64,000 nucleotides of DNA. Origin: Telmatospirillum sp. (lineage in GTDB: Bacteria > Pseudomonadota > Alphaproteobacteria > CACIAM-22H2). The notes under the pieces were generated by a model that searched no databases, had not been told where the DNA came from, and was given only the letters and a program-made list of their open reading frames with translations. The stretch covers positions 240,670-304,669 of the forward strand of contig JADCGL010000017.1 of NCBI GenBank assembly GCA_020248985.1. Reading direction: 5' to 3'. How positions within the stretch are numbered: position 1 is the first letter of the stretch; each line of letters starts with the position of its first letter. Of the stretch, positions 27,526 through 36,528 are shown piece after piece. Both the position numbers and the translations under genes were made by a program.

Positions 27526-28542
27526 TCACTTAATGATGCCAACTTCACGGAAGTACCGCTCTGCGCCGGGATGATACGGAACGCTCGACGGTTTGCGCGC
27601 GAGTTCCTCAAGCGTAACATCTGCATATGAAGGATGAATCGAACGGAACCGATCAAGCCGGCTTCCAACCGCTTTCATGTACTTGTAGACAGCCTCTTCC
27701 GATACAGAGGTTGCCGCGAGCATGGCGAGGTCGATACGCAGCGTCTTTACGTCCTCGTCCAGAAATGAATAGAAGCCCTTCGGAAACGTGACGATTTCAA
27801 GATCGTACTGCTTCGCGACCGCTTCGAGGTAATTGTCCGGAACCTTCAGCCAGACGAGCGGCCGACTTCTTGCAACTTCGTTGATAGCTTGAAACGGCTG
27901 AAATGCAGCGCCGATCTGCAAATCGATTTTGCCGTCTTTGAGTTCGTCCACACCGCGTGCGCTCGGCAGATAGGCAACCCGCGAGCCCGGCCATTGCCGC
28001 TCGACGGTTTCAACCGACGAATTGCCTTGCTTCAGCAACGCGTCGGCAATGAGATTGAGGTACAAAGTGCCGCGGGCGCTTACCGACAATGTGCCTCGCG
28101 GCTTCTTTTTCAAATAGTCCTCAAGAGTAACAACACCGGCTTTCTCGGCCCATGCCTTTTCGGCAATAAAGAAAAATTTTGTGCCGGGGAGGCCGTTGAA
28201 GACGAAAGAAAGCTTGCCGCGCATAGGCTGCTCGAACGGCGGCTGTCCTTCGAGTGCGATCGGAATTTCGACATTGGTTACGCCCAGCGATAGCTGAGCG
28301 TCGTTGTTCATAAGATCGACGAGTCCGCCCGCACCTGTGTTCGGTCGGAAGGTCATCGTAGATCCGGGATACACATCTCGAACGATTGCGTTCAATGCCT
28401 CGACGACTGCGCGCCCGAAGCCGGTCGCGGTCGCGCCGGAAGTCGTAATCGAGATCGGCTGGTTGTCCTGGAAGTCGGCTTTTGCCGGAAGACCGCCAGC
28501 TACAGTCATTGCAATAGCCAGGAATGCGGCAGCTTTTTTCAT
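27526..28542 (-). CDS. TAXI-family TRAP transporter substrate-binding protein
   Basis: A 338-residue periplasmic protein with a Sec signal (MKKAAAFLAIAMTVAGGLPAKA). The mature part starts ISITTSGATATGFGRAVVEA and continues with FRPNTGAGGLVDLMNND and QLSLGVTNVEI, the standard TAXI pattern (TGGTGG region, N-A-G, NAxLGI). It delivers the ligand to the fused permease encoded next. It is first in the minus-strand run and divergent from an MDR oxidoreductase; a putative operator lies between them. Confidence 0.9.
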   Translation of the reverse strand: MKKAAAFLAIAMTVAGGLPAKADFQDNQPISITTSGATATGFGRAVVEALNAIVRDVYPGSTMTFRPNTGAGGLVDLMNNDAQLSLGVTNVEIPIALEGQPPFEQPMRGKLSFVFNGLPGTKFFFIAEKAWAEKAGVVTLEDYLKKKPRGTLSVSARGTLYLNLIADALLKQGNSSVETVERQWPGSRVAYLPSARGVDELKDGKIDLQIGAAFQPFQAINEVARSRPLVWLKVPDNYLEAVAKQYDLEIVTFPKGFYSFLDEDVKTLRIDLAMLAATSVSEEAVYKYMKAVGSRLDRFRSIHPSYADVTLEELARKPSSVPYHPGAERYFREVGIIK

Positions 28543-28631
28543 ATCGCCCCCCGAGTTTGGCCCCTACGGCACAGTTCTCGGGCGTTCTAATGTGCGCCGA
28601 GACCTGCACGATTTGTCTTTTTTTATGATAT

Positions 28632-28649
28632 AGTACCAAAAAAAGAACG
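28632..28649. promoter_or_regulatory. Putative operator copy between the TAXI and MDR genes
   Basis: AGTACCAAAAAAAGAACG, a weaker match to the cluster's palindrome (half-site GTACCAAA facing a GAAC end). It lies in the divergent promoter region, 89 bp before the TAXI gene start and 41 bp before the MDR gene start. Confidence 0.5.
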
Positions 28650-28690
28650 CAACAATAAACACATGGCTCCGTCAATAAAGAAGGTCCCAG

Positions 28691-29716
28691 ATGCAAAGTT
28701 CGAATGGCCGGACGGCGAAGGCTTACGTCTTGGAGCGTCTCGGTTTCGACGGGCTCGAGCAGAAGTTGCTCTCCCTAACCGCCCCGCCTCCAAAACATTT
28801 ATTGATCCGCATGCGCGCTGTAGCGTTGAACTATCGAGACCTGAAAATCGTCAAAGGACTGTATGCGCGCCCGCCAAAGCTGCCCCTCATTCCCTTGTCA
28901 GACGGAGCGGGCGAGGTCGTCGAGACCGGTACAGACGTTACGGCGGTCCAGATCGGCAGCCGCGTCATGCCAATCTATATGCAAGGCTGGTATACCGGGC
29001 CGCAGACACGCGAGCGTCTTGGGTGGCTCTCGAGGGGGGGCGACATCGACGGGACTGCCGTCGAGTATCTTGTTTGCCACGAAAACGACGTTGTTCGAAT
29101 TCCAGATTCCATGACTTACGAGCAAGCCGCGTGCCTCCCGTGCGCCGGAGTCACTGCATGGCATGCTCTTATTTCAGTCGGTCGACTCCAAGCGGGGCAA
29201 AGCGTTCTCGTTCTCGGCAGCGGCGGGGTCTCGAATTTCGCGATTCAGATTGCGCGTATACGCGGCGCGTCTTCCATTGCGATAACGCGAAGCGCGTTGA
29301 AAGCCGATGGGCTGCGAAAGATCGGCGCCACAAATGTTGTCGATGCAAGCAACCTCCCAGGTTGGGACTATGAAGTCCTTGCTCTTACTGGGGGGAAGGG
29401 CGTTGACCATGTCGTCGAGGTCGGCGGGCGGGAAACCATCGAAAGATCAATAAATGCGACAAGCGCCGGCGGCCAAGTTCATATCATCGGGGATTTGAGC
29501 GGTGCATTTCCGCCGAAGGATCTCGACGCTCAAGCGATCAGCATAAAGTCGATTACCGTTGGGTCCAAGGAAATGCACGAAGACCTAACCCATGAATTCG
29601 AGCGAAGTGGGGCGAAACCGATTATTGATCGGGTGTTTCCGTTCTCGCAACTCGCTGAAGCCTTCAACTATCTCGATAAGGGAACACACTTCGGCAAGAT
29701 CGTAGTTACATTCTAG
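28691..29716 (+). CDS. MDR-superfamily NAD(P)-dependent alcohol dehydrogenase/quinone oxidoreductase
   Basis: A 341-residue medium-chain dehydrogenase/reductase. The N-terminal GroES-like domain has AVALNYRDLKIVKG and PLIPLSDGAGEVVETG, without the GHE zinc motif. The cofactor domain has SVLVLGSGGVSNFAIQIARI. It is therefore more like zinc-free quinone or enoyl reductases than zinc alcohol dehydrogenases. GAAGG precedes the ATG at 28691. It is transcribed divergently from the TAXI-TRAP run. Confidence 0.87.
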   Translation: MQSSNGRTAKAYVLERLGFDGLEQKLLSLTAPPPKHLLIRMRAVALNYRDLKIVKGLYARPPKLPLIPLSDGAGEVVETGTDVTAVQIGSRVMPIYMQGWYTGPQTRERLGWLSRGGDIDGTAVEYLVCHENDVVRIPDSMTYEQAACLPCAGVTAWHALISVGRLQAGQSVLVLGSGGVSNFAIQIARIRGASSIAITRSALKADGLRKIGATNVVDASNLPGWDYEVLALTGGKGVDHVVEVGGRETIERSINATSAGGQVHIIGDLSGAFPPKDLDAQAISIKSITVGSKEMHEDLTHEFERSGAKPIIDRVFPFSQLAEAFNYLDKGTHFGKIVVTF

Positions 29717-29791
29717 CCGATCGCAGTTTGTTCGGAACGAAGCGCTGCGGCCGGATGTCGCCTTGTTCTGCGACATCCGGCCGCACGCCAT

Positions 29792-31327
29792 TTACCGACC
29801 GGCCGTCTTCCACACATCCCGATAACGCGGGATCTGATCCGGGATCCACGTGAAGCCTTGGACCGTATCTTTGCGCGCAAGATACTGGACGGCGAAGAAC
29901 AACGATACATACGGCAGATCATCAACGATGATTTGCTGCGCCTTCGCATAGAGAGGCTTGCGCGCGTTGATATCCGTCAGTGCACGCGCCTGGTCCAACA
30001 AGGCATCGAACTCTTTGTTCGAATACCCCGTCGAGTTCTGCGCCGCGTTTGTATAGAAAAGGAACCGGAACAACCCATCGGGATCCGGACGCTGTGTCCA
30101 GTTCATCGGCGTGAAGTTAATCTGACGCCGAACCGTACGCGGATAGAACTCGGCGTTCGAAACCGGCTCAAGCGTCACTGTGATTCCGACTGCCTTCAGT
30201 TGATCCTGAATCACCTCGGATATCTGCGAGTCGGGCGTGCGCTGAGGCGATGCCATGGCAATCGACAGCCCATTCGGGTAGCCAGCCTGCCTCAGAAGTT
30301 CGCGCGCCTTGGCCGGATCATAGGGAAGCGACTTGACGTCGGGGCTCTGCCACCAAAGACCTTCGGGTGTCGGCGATTCAGCGATCGGCGCTTGCCCCAG
30401 CATGATGATGTCCACCAGCTTCTTTCGGTCGATCGCGTGCGCGATTGCCCGGCGCAGCAACGGATTGTCGAAGGGTGGCTTGTCGATCTGCCATTGCAGC
30501 GAATACCAGCGGTTCGCCGGGGCCCGATCAAGCTTGATATCGCGAACGTTGCGGAGCGGGATCACATCCTGCGCGGTAAGCGTAGGGATAAGGTCAAGTT
30601 CACCCGTCCGGAGGCGCTGCAAACCCACAACAGATCCCGCGATATTCTGCATCACGATCCTGTCGAGATAAGGCTTTCCGGCCTCCCAATAGTTCGGGTT
30701 GCGCTCGACGACCAACTGGTTCCCGCGCACCCATTCGCGGAGAATAAAGGGACCGCTTCCGACCGGTCGGCTTCCGAAGTCATCGCCGAGCCTTTGGACG
30801 GCCGTCGGCGACACCATGTAGCCTTCGCGCTGTCCGAGAAGCCCCAACAGTCCGGGATCCGCTACCTTGGTGTCGACCGCCACTGTCAGCGGATCCAAAA
30901 CTGTAACCGCCTTGATCGATGCTTCAAGCGCCGGTCGTTGGGGCGATTTGGCGTCCGGATTGAGGCGCCAATCGAAGTTCCATTTCACTGCTTCGGCATC
31001 GACAGGCGTCCCGTCCTGGAACTTGACGCCTGGCCGCAGTTTCAAGATGAGACGCAGCCCCTCATTCTCGTATCGCCAGCTTTCCGCGAGTTCGGGCTTG
31101 ACCGAGAAATCGGTGTCGAGGCGAACGAGCGTGTTGTAGAGCAGATAGAGGACATCACGCTCCGACAGATCGTTGGAGCGGACCGGATCCAAGGTTTGCA
31201 TGCCGTGAAAGGATCCGACGACAAGCGTGCCGCCTCGCACCGGTTCTTGCGCTAAAGCGGAGAACGCCATCGAGCCGCCAGCCAGAAGCCCAAGAACTAG
31301 GCTTCGGAATCCGCGTTGCACTCCCAT
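29792..31327 (-). CDS. ABC transporter substrate-binding protein, family 5 (peptide/nickel type)
   Basis: A 511-residue periplasmic binding protein. A signal peptide (RSLVLGLLAGGSMAFSALA) is followed by RGGTLVVGSFHGMQTLDP, then LAESWRYENEGLRLILKLRP and VKFQDGTPVDAEAVKWNFDW, all diagnostic of DppA/OppA-type proteins. The family binds peptides, nickel chelates or other organic ligands. The matching permease and ATPase genes are 10 kb away (41,090-44,819), so one ABC system is probably split across the island. The start at 31327 is preferred over 31354 on family grounds. Confidence 0.9.
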   Translation of the reverse strand: MGVQRGFRSLVLGLLAGGSMAFSALAQEPVRGGTLVVGSFHGMQTLDPVRSNDLSERDVLYLLYNTLVRLDTDFSVKPELAESWRYENEGLRLILKLRPGVKFQDGTPVDAEAVKWNFDWRLNPDAKSPQRPALEASIKAVTVLDPLTVAVDTKVADPGLLGLLGQREGYMVSPTAVQRLGDDFGSRPVGSGPFILREWVRGNQLVVERNPNYWEAGKPYLDRIVMQNIAGSVVGLQRLRTGELDLIPTLTAQDVIPLRNVRDIKLDRAPANRWYSLQWQIDKPPFDNPLLRRAIAHAIDRKKLVDIIMLGQAPIAESPTPEGLWWQSPDVKSLPYDPAKARELLRQAGYPNGLSIAMASPQRTPDSQISEVIQDQLKAVGITVTLEPVSNAEFYPRTVRRQINFTPMNWTQRPDPDGLFRFLFYTNAAQNSTGYSNKEFDALLDQARALTDINARKPLYAKAQQIIVDDLPYVSLFFAVQYLARKDTVQGFTWIPDQIPRYRDVWKTAGR

Positions 31328-31346
31328 ATTCGCCCTCCATCCCGGT

Positions 31347-31364
31347 TGTCCCAAAAGTGGGATT
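31347..31364. promoter_or_regulatory. Putative operator copy upstream of the ABC binding-protein gene
   Basis: TGTCCCAAAAGTGGGATT, an imperfect palindrome with the same 9+9 layout as the other copies, 20 bp before the gene start. An AT-rich stretch (ATTATTAATTATTAGATG) follows on the upstream side. Confidence 0.5.
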
Positions 31365-31404
31365 ATTAATTATTAGATGACAGTATTAGCCTCAACGACG
31401 AATG

Positions 31405-31625
31405 TCAACGTGTCGGGAAGCAGATTGTACGCGAAACGGCCTCAAACAGATCGTCGAGATCGGCGACCGATCCGATTAGCTCGGTCAGCGGATCTATCCG
31501 CGAGAAGCGCAGGGCATCATCAAAGAACGAAAGCACAGCAGCGCTTGTGGTGATTCGTCTACTTTTCGCGGCATCAGTTTCGATAGCTGTTTCTGAATTT
31601 CTATCGCGTCGATCAGGCGCACCAT
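31405..31625 (-). pseudogene. Possible frameshifted gene remnant of unknown family
   Basis: On the minus strand an ATG at 31625 opens VRLIDAIEIQKQLSKLMPRK; after a shift of frame near 31540 the sequence continues AAVLSFFDDALRFSRIDPLT and ELIGSVADLDDLFEAVSRT before a stop at 31405. The text is protein-like in composition, but no family is recognised. It is probably a decayed or truncated gene; the alternative is chance coding-like sequence in the 387-bp promoter region. Confidence 0.35.
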
Positions 31626-31682
31626 GCCGCTATGGGAGCTTGAACGGCTTTTCAGGCTTATTGAGATATGACTAGTATGATC

Positions 31683-31700
31683 TGTTCCGAATTTTGAACA
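31683..31700. promoter_or_regulatory. Operator copy upstream of the SDR gene
   Basis: TGTTCCGAATTTTGAACA, a near-perfect 18-bp palindrome, 14 bp before the ATG at 31715 and just ahead of its AGGGG ribosome-binding site. Bound protein would block transcription or translation of the SDR gene. Confidence 0.7.
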
Positions 31701-31714
31701 CTAGGGGATTACCA

Positions 31715-32677
31715 ATGCGAATTCTTGTAACAGGGGGCGTCGGTGTGAACGGGGCCGTTGTCACGCGTAAACTACTCGCGCGCGGCATCGTCCCCGTCGT
31801 CGTTGATCGACGTGCTGATTTCTCGCTTGTGCAAGACATCAAAGGAAAATTCGATTTTGCAGAACTCGATATCACCGACTTTGACGCTGTTAACAGCTTG
31901 CTTGCCGAAAAACAGATCGATCGAATCATCCATTTAGCGGCATTTATAGATCCGAACATGGACACGGAACCGTTTAAATCGTTCCAGGTAAACGCAGCAG
32001 GCACTGCGAATCTACTTGAAGCGACAAAGCGGGCGGGAATCAAACGATTCGTCTATGCAAGCAGCCGCGCTGTCTACGGCGAATTGCCGGGCAATGTTGG
32101 CGTGCCGGAATACCGACTGATTTCGGAGGACTATCCGAAAAACCCGCTCCTCTCGTACGACGCAACGAAGTTGGCCGCCGAAAATCTTGGCCAAGTCTAT
32201 CGAACCGTTTTTGGGCTCGAGTTCGCAGCGCTGCGTTTTTCGGCAATCTACGGACCCGGCAAACAGGCGCGACATGGCAAAATGTCACTGCGCAGTCGCC
32301 TGGTGGAAGACCCGTTCTGCGGAAAAGAAGTGCATCTGCAGAAGGGCGGCGACCAGGTCGATGACTTGATCTATGTCGACGACGCCGCGGAGGGCATGGT
32401 CGGCGCTGTGATGGCCGAAAAGCTGCCTCACGCAGCGTATAACATCGCAAGCGGCGTTGGATGCACTCTCCGTCAATTTGCCGATGCCGTTCGTGCGGCG
32501 ATCCCAGGCACGGTTATCGAAATCGGCCCGGGACTAAATCCACTCGGCTTTTCCGTCAATCGGGCTGGGATATTCGACATCCAACGCGCGGGCATCGACT
32601 TTGGATTCAAGCCGAAATTTGATCTGGCAAGCGGCGTGAAAGACTATGTCGATGCGCTTCGACGCCTTGAACAATAA
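31715..32677 (+). CDS. NAD(P)-dependent epimerase/dehydratase (extended SDR)
   Basis: A 320-residue extended short-chain dehydrogenase. The nucleotide motif ILVTGGVGVNGAVVTRKLLA is at the N-terminus, Asp in VVDRRADF binds the ribose, and the catalytic YxxxK is YDATK (about 152-156), with Ser in VYASSRAVYG. The C-terminal half reads FAALRFSAIYGPGKQARHG and IYVDDAAEGMVGAV. Such enzymes reduce, epimerise or dehydrate sugar nucleotides or small ketones, so the substrate is open. AGGGG lies 8 nt before the ATG at 31715. Confidence 0.87.
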   Translation: MRILVTGGVGVNGAVVTRKLLARGIVPVVVDRRADFSLVQDIKGKFDFAELDITDFDAVNSLLAEKQIDRIIHLAAFIDPNMDTEPFKSFQVNAAGTANLLEATKRAGIKRFVYASSRAVYGELPGNVGVPEYRLISEDYPKNPLLSYDATKLAAENLGQVYRTVFGLEFAALRFSAIYGPGKQARHGKMSLRSRLVEDPFCGKEVHLQKGGDQVDDLIYVDDAAEGMVGAVMAEKLPHAAYNIASGVGCTLRQFADAVRAAIPGTVIEIGPGLNPLGFSVNRAGIFDIQRAGIDFGFKPKFDLASGVKDYVDALRRLEQ

Positions 32678-32696
32678 CTTTGCCGACCTGAGTGGA

Positions 32697-35036
32697 TTAG
32701 CGTGCGCTTGCGGTTCGCGCCGCCTCGATGAGCGCACGCAGGCGGACCGGCGTCACGGGGAGATCTAGCACCCGCACGCCGAGTGGTTTCAGCGCATCTT
32801 CGATTGCCGACACGACAGCCGCAGGCGCCGCGATCGTGCCGCCTTCGGCAGCGCCTTTGACGCCGAGCGGATTGAGCGGGCTTGGGGACTCCATGTGCAG
32901 CAACTCGATGCGAGGCAATACATCCGAGGCCGGCAGCAAATAGTCCCCGTAAGTCACCGTAAGCGGCTGTCCGCGATCATCGTAGCGCATCCATTCGAAC
33001 AAGGCGTTGCCGATGCCGTGGACGATCGCCCCAAGCACCTGCCCTTCGACGATCTGAGGGTTGATGACCTTCCCGCAATCGTGGATCGCAACATATCGAG
33101 TGAGTTCTATGCCGCCCGTTTCGCAATCTACTTCGACCTCGGCGACATGCGCGCCGTTTGCGAAAGGGGTGCCGGCAACCTGAAAATCGGATGCAGCGAA
33201 CAAACCGGGAGAAATCCCCCCCGGAAGAGCGAATCCGATCGATCCATTTACCGCTTTAGCGAGGTCGCCGAGCGACCGCGACATCTGACGTACACCCCGC
33301 ACATGCGCGACACCATCTCGAAGTTCGATGTCCTCCGGCGCCGCTTCGAGAAGGACAGAGGCGATCTGCTTTGCCTTCTGTGCAACCTCGATCGCCGCAG
33401 CATATACCGAGTTTCCCGCGGTCACTGTCTGGCGGCTTGCAAAGGCGCCAATTCCAAGCGGACTAAAGTTCGTGTCGCCGACGATCACATCGATCATGCT
33501 GGTTTCAACTCCAAGCTCCCGCGCGACGATCGTCGCCAGCATCGACTTTGTCCCCTGCCCCTGAGCTGTTGCACCGCTTGTGACAAGTATGCGCCCGGAA
33601 GGTCCGATGCGGACAGATGCGCTCTCAAACGGACCGCGCCCCGTCAATTCGACGTAGTTCGACAAGCCAATGCCAATCCACCGTCCCTTGGCGCGCGCTG
33701 CGGCTTGACGAGCGGGAAAATCCGCCCATCCGGCCGCCGCCAGGACCCGTTTTTGGCATTCTGGATAGTCGCCGCTGTCGTAGGTCATCATGCTGCCGTC
33801 GCGCATGGCGACCGGCGTCGTAAACGGCATCTGACTTGCTTGAATGAGATTCCTACTGCGTATCTCGTCGCGCGATATCCCGACGATCGCGGCGGCGCGA
33901 TCAAGCATGCGTTCCATCACATACGTGCCTTGCGGCCGACCAGCGCCCCTTGTCGCCGCAGTGGGCACCATGTTGGTCAGACAAGACGAAACCTTCATCT
34001 CGTAGGCAGGCAAGACGTAGGCGCCGATCAGGTTTGTCGCCGCGTTTTGCGGAATGGAGCTGCCATAGGGCGTACAGGCGCCATGGTCGTGGATAAGGCG
34101 CCCTTTGACGGCGAGCACCTTGCCATCCTTGTCGAGCGCCATCGCTACCGACCAGAATTGATCGCGCTCCATGACAGTCGCCTGGAAGTTTTCACGTCGA
34201 TCCTCCGTCCATTTCAAAATGCGCCCAAGAAGTTTCGCCGCCGCAGGCACGGCAAGCTCCTCGGGATGGAATACGGCCTTCGGGCCGAAACCACCGCCAA
34301 CCTCAGGTGCCACGACCCGCACTTGACTCTCGTGCAGCCCTAGCATTTGCACCAAGACTGCCTTGTTGCGATGAGGCATTTGGGTGCTGTCCCAAACATC
34401 CAGAGATTCGGCGCTTTCGTCGTACCGGGCCAAGATGCCGCGCGGTTCCATCGAATGCCCGCCGCCTTTATGCAGGCGGAACTCCTCCGAAAAAACATGC
34501 GCCGCACGTTTGAAGGCGCTATCGACATCCCCGTATTTGATGACGGCTTCGGCCACCAGATTATCCGGACAGTCGAGGCGCGCTTTTGGCGCACCAGGCG
34601 CAAGGCCGGCGACGATGTCAACAACGGCAGTCAGCGGCTCGTAGTCGATTTCAACGCGCGCAGCAGCATCTTCTGCCAATGCCTGACTTTCAGCGACGAC
34701 CAGTGCGATCGGTTCGCCGACATAACATGTCTCGCTGGAAGCGAGCACCGGCGGATCGACCACAAAACGGATGGCACCAGACGGCATAGCCAACGCGATG
34801 CGATCCTGCGTAAGCAGTGGGCGAATATCGGCATAGGTCAAAACCGCCTTCACCCCAGGCGCAGCCTTCGCTGCGGCGGTATCTATGCTTCGGATAAGCG
34901 CGTGCGCCATGGCGCTGCGAACGAACGCGACATGAAGCATCCCTGGCATATGCAGATCATCGACGAAACGGCCCTTCCCACGCAGCAATGTCTCGTCTTC
35001 GTAACGCGTCCCAATCTGCAGCTCAGCGATAGCCAT
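32697..35036 (-). CDS. Molybdenum hydroxylase large subunit (xanthine dehydrogenase/CoxL family) no. 2
   Basis: A 779-residue Mo-cofactor subunit. It starts IGTRYEDETLLRGKGRFVDD, has EVGGGFGPKAVFHPEE, an active-site loop ATRGAGRPQG (about residues 361-370), and near the C-terminus KGAAEGGTI, where the catalytic Glu is kept but the preceding Gly of the usual GxGE is Ala. AGAGGA lies 8 nt before the ATG at 35036. Like the copy at 20,771 it has no neighbouring FAD or 2Fe-2S gene. It is downstream of a TauD-like oxygenase gene on the same strand. Confidence 0.92.
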   Translation of the reverse strand: MAIAELQIGTRYEDETLLRGKGRFVDDLHMPGMLHVAFVRSAMAHALIRSIDTAAAKAAPGVKAVLTYADIRPLLTQDRIALAMPSGAIRFVVDPPVLASSETCYVGEPIALVVAESQALAEDAAARVEIDYEPLTAVVDIVAGLAPGAPKARLDCPDNLVAEAVIKYGDVDSAFKRAAHVFSEEFRLHKGGGHSMEPRGILARYDESAESLDVWDSTQMPHRNKAVLVQMLGLHESQVRVVAPEVGGGFGPKAVFHPEELAVPAAAKLLGRILKWTEDRRENFQATVMERDQFWSVAMALDKDGKVLAVKGRLIHDHGACTPYGSSIPQNAATNLIGAYVLPAYEMKVSSCLTNMVPTAATRGAGRPQGTYVMERMLDRAAAIVGISRDEIRSRNLIQASQMPFTTPVAMRDGSMMTYDSGDYPECQKRVLAAAGWADFPARQAAARAKGRWIGIGLSNYVELTGRGPFESASVRIGPSGRILVTSGATAQGQGTKSMLATIVARELGVETSMIDVIVGDTNFSPLGIGAFASRQTVTAGNSVYAAAIEVAQKAKQIASVLLEAAPEDIELRDGVAHVRGVRQMSRSLGDLAKAVNGSIGFALPGGISPGLFAASDFQVAGTPFANGAHVAEVEVDCETGGIELTRYVAIHDCGKVINPQIVEGQVLGAIVHGIGNALFEWMRYDDRGQPLTVTYGDYLLPASDVLPRIELLHMESPSPLNPLGVKGAAEGGTIAAPAAVVSAIEDALKPLGVRVLDLPVTPVRLRALIEAARTASAR

Positions 35037-35127
35037 ATGCCTGTCCTCTAATGACAATCCGTCAAATCAGTCCACATTCACGCCCCGGCCTTATCTTCGA
35101 ACGCTTGCCGCCAAGACAGACGAAAGT

Positions 35128-36183
35128 TTACGCAAGCGCCTTGCTCCGTCGTGCGTTCTCCTCCCACCGGCGACGAACTTCGGCGGATTGATAGTCTTGC
35201 GTCTTCGACATCTTCGGCCAATCCGATACGTCGAGCCAAAGCCGCAGCAGATGACGGCGGCGCTCTTTCTCCGGGTGGTCCTCGAATGCAGCACGCCCGT
35301 GCAGGACCGTGCGATTGTTCAGAAACTGCATGTCGCCAGGCTCAAGATACATGTTCGTCATGATTTCAGGATGATTTGCAAACGCGTTGAGCGCCTGAAG
35401 TGCAGCCTCCTCCTTCGGACTAAGCTGCACCAGTCCGGACAAAACGGGACGCCGAATATAGCCGGGCACATAAAAGCAATTCAGCCATCCATCCGCATGC
35501 TCGTAAATCGGAACGCGGTGCCGACTGACCAGATCGTAACCCGCCTCTTTTGCATCGCCGTCCGTACCGCGAAGGAAAAAGCCTTCGTATAGAACCTCCA
35601 AGAGCATTGGGCAGTGGTCGAGAAGCAGATTATGTACCGCATGGGCGCTCGCCAACCGCGACGCGCCACCGGTTTTCGCCATTGTAATGCTTAACATCGA
35701 GACAATATCGGAAGCGTCAGTATGAGCGAGCTGAGCGCCGGGTGAGTGGTATCCACGGCGGCGGAATATGTCGGGCTGCTCGTCGCTCAAATCGATTATG
35801 TCGCCTAAGCGGTCGCCTTCGTGGCTTTGCGCTTCGGCGCGCCCGAAATGAGCGCCGATCCCCCAATAGATGCGCTTCAGATCATCTAGATCGTACTTCT
35901 GTGCCGGCAATCCCCGAATAACGATAAAACCCCGCCCGGTCGCGATCTCTTTTCGAATTTCGTCAAGATCGCCATTAAGCGATACGAGCGGAAAATTGTC
36001 CGATCGCACCGCATCCCAAGCAAGTCCGCGCGCCTTGACCCGCGCAAGACAATCATCGATCTCTTGAAGGGTTCGCTCCGGCAGACGGAACACCCAATCG
36101 CTTCGATCGGACAATTCCTTGGCTGTCCAAACGGAGCGGCCTTGAGGGCGATACCGCGCAAACGAGGTTGTGCCTTGGTTCAT
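35128..36183 (-). CDS. TauD/TfdA-like Fe(II)/2-oxoglutarate dioxygenase no. 2
   Basis: A 351-residue oxygenase. GRGFIVIRGLP and YWGIGAHFGRAEAQ are typical of the larger TauD-like (gamma-butyrobetaine/clavaminate-type) branch. The iron ligands are His154/Asp156 in LAHTDASD and a distal His in TVLHGRAAFED, with the co-substrate arginine in RRHLLRLWLD. It differs clearly from the enzyme at 16,962, which is shorter. It precedes the second Mo-hydroxylase gene and is divergent from the acyl-CoA ligase gene. Confidence 0.88.
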   Translation of the reverse strand: MNQGTTSFARYRPQGRSVWTAKELSDRSDWVFRLPERTLQEIDDCLARVKARGLAWDAVRSDNFPLVSLNGDLDEIRKEIATGRGFIVIRGLPAQKYDLDDLKRIYWGIGAHFGRAEAQSHEGDRLGDIIDLSDEQPDIFRRRGYHSPGAQLAHTDASDIVSMLSITMAKTGGASRLASAHAVHNLLLDHCPMLLEVLYEGFFLRGTDGDAKEAGYDLVSRHRVPIYEHADGWLNCFYVPGYIRRPVLSGLVQLSPKEEAALQALNAFANHPEIMTNMYLEPGDMQFLNNRTVLHGRAAFEDHPEKERRRHLLRLWLDVSDWPKMSKTQDYQSAEVRRRWEENARRSKALA

Positions 36184-36303
36184 AGCATCCTCCTATTTCG
36201 GAGCCACATTCAGTGTCGGTGCGCTCGAACGGTGCCCGGCGGTTAACCCGCCACAATATGGAAATGGTTCATCTCCGGCTTTTCCTGACATGATTAGGCC
36301 AAA

Positions 36304-36321
36304 TTGTTCCAAAGTTTGAAC
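36304..36321. promoter_or_regulatory. Operator copy between the dioxygenase and ligase genes
   Basis: TGTTCCAAAGTTTGAACC, a close match to the cluster palindrome (half-sites TGTTCCAAA and TTTGAACc). It is in the 345-bp divergent region between 36,183 and 36,529, which otherwise holds no gene. Confidence 0.7.
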
Positions 36322-36528
36322 CCTCCTTGGCCATCAGGAAATGTCCGCTGTGCCTCACCCTTGCATTCGTTTGAGCTTGAAAAACAAGGAATCGGCAATG
36401 TGCTCCTCCAAATACCCTTCGAACGGCTGACCACAGAACGATAGCACATTCCCATTTTTTGTATTATTATTGATTTTGGTATGAATACGAGCGAAAACTA
36501 GTTTTTCCGCGAAGAGATTCAGCAGTAA

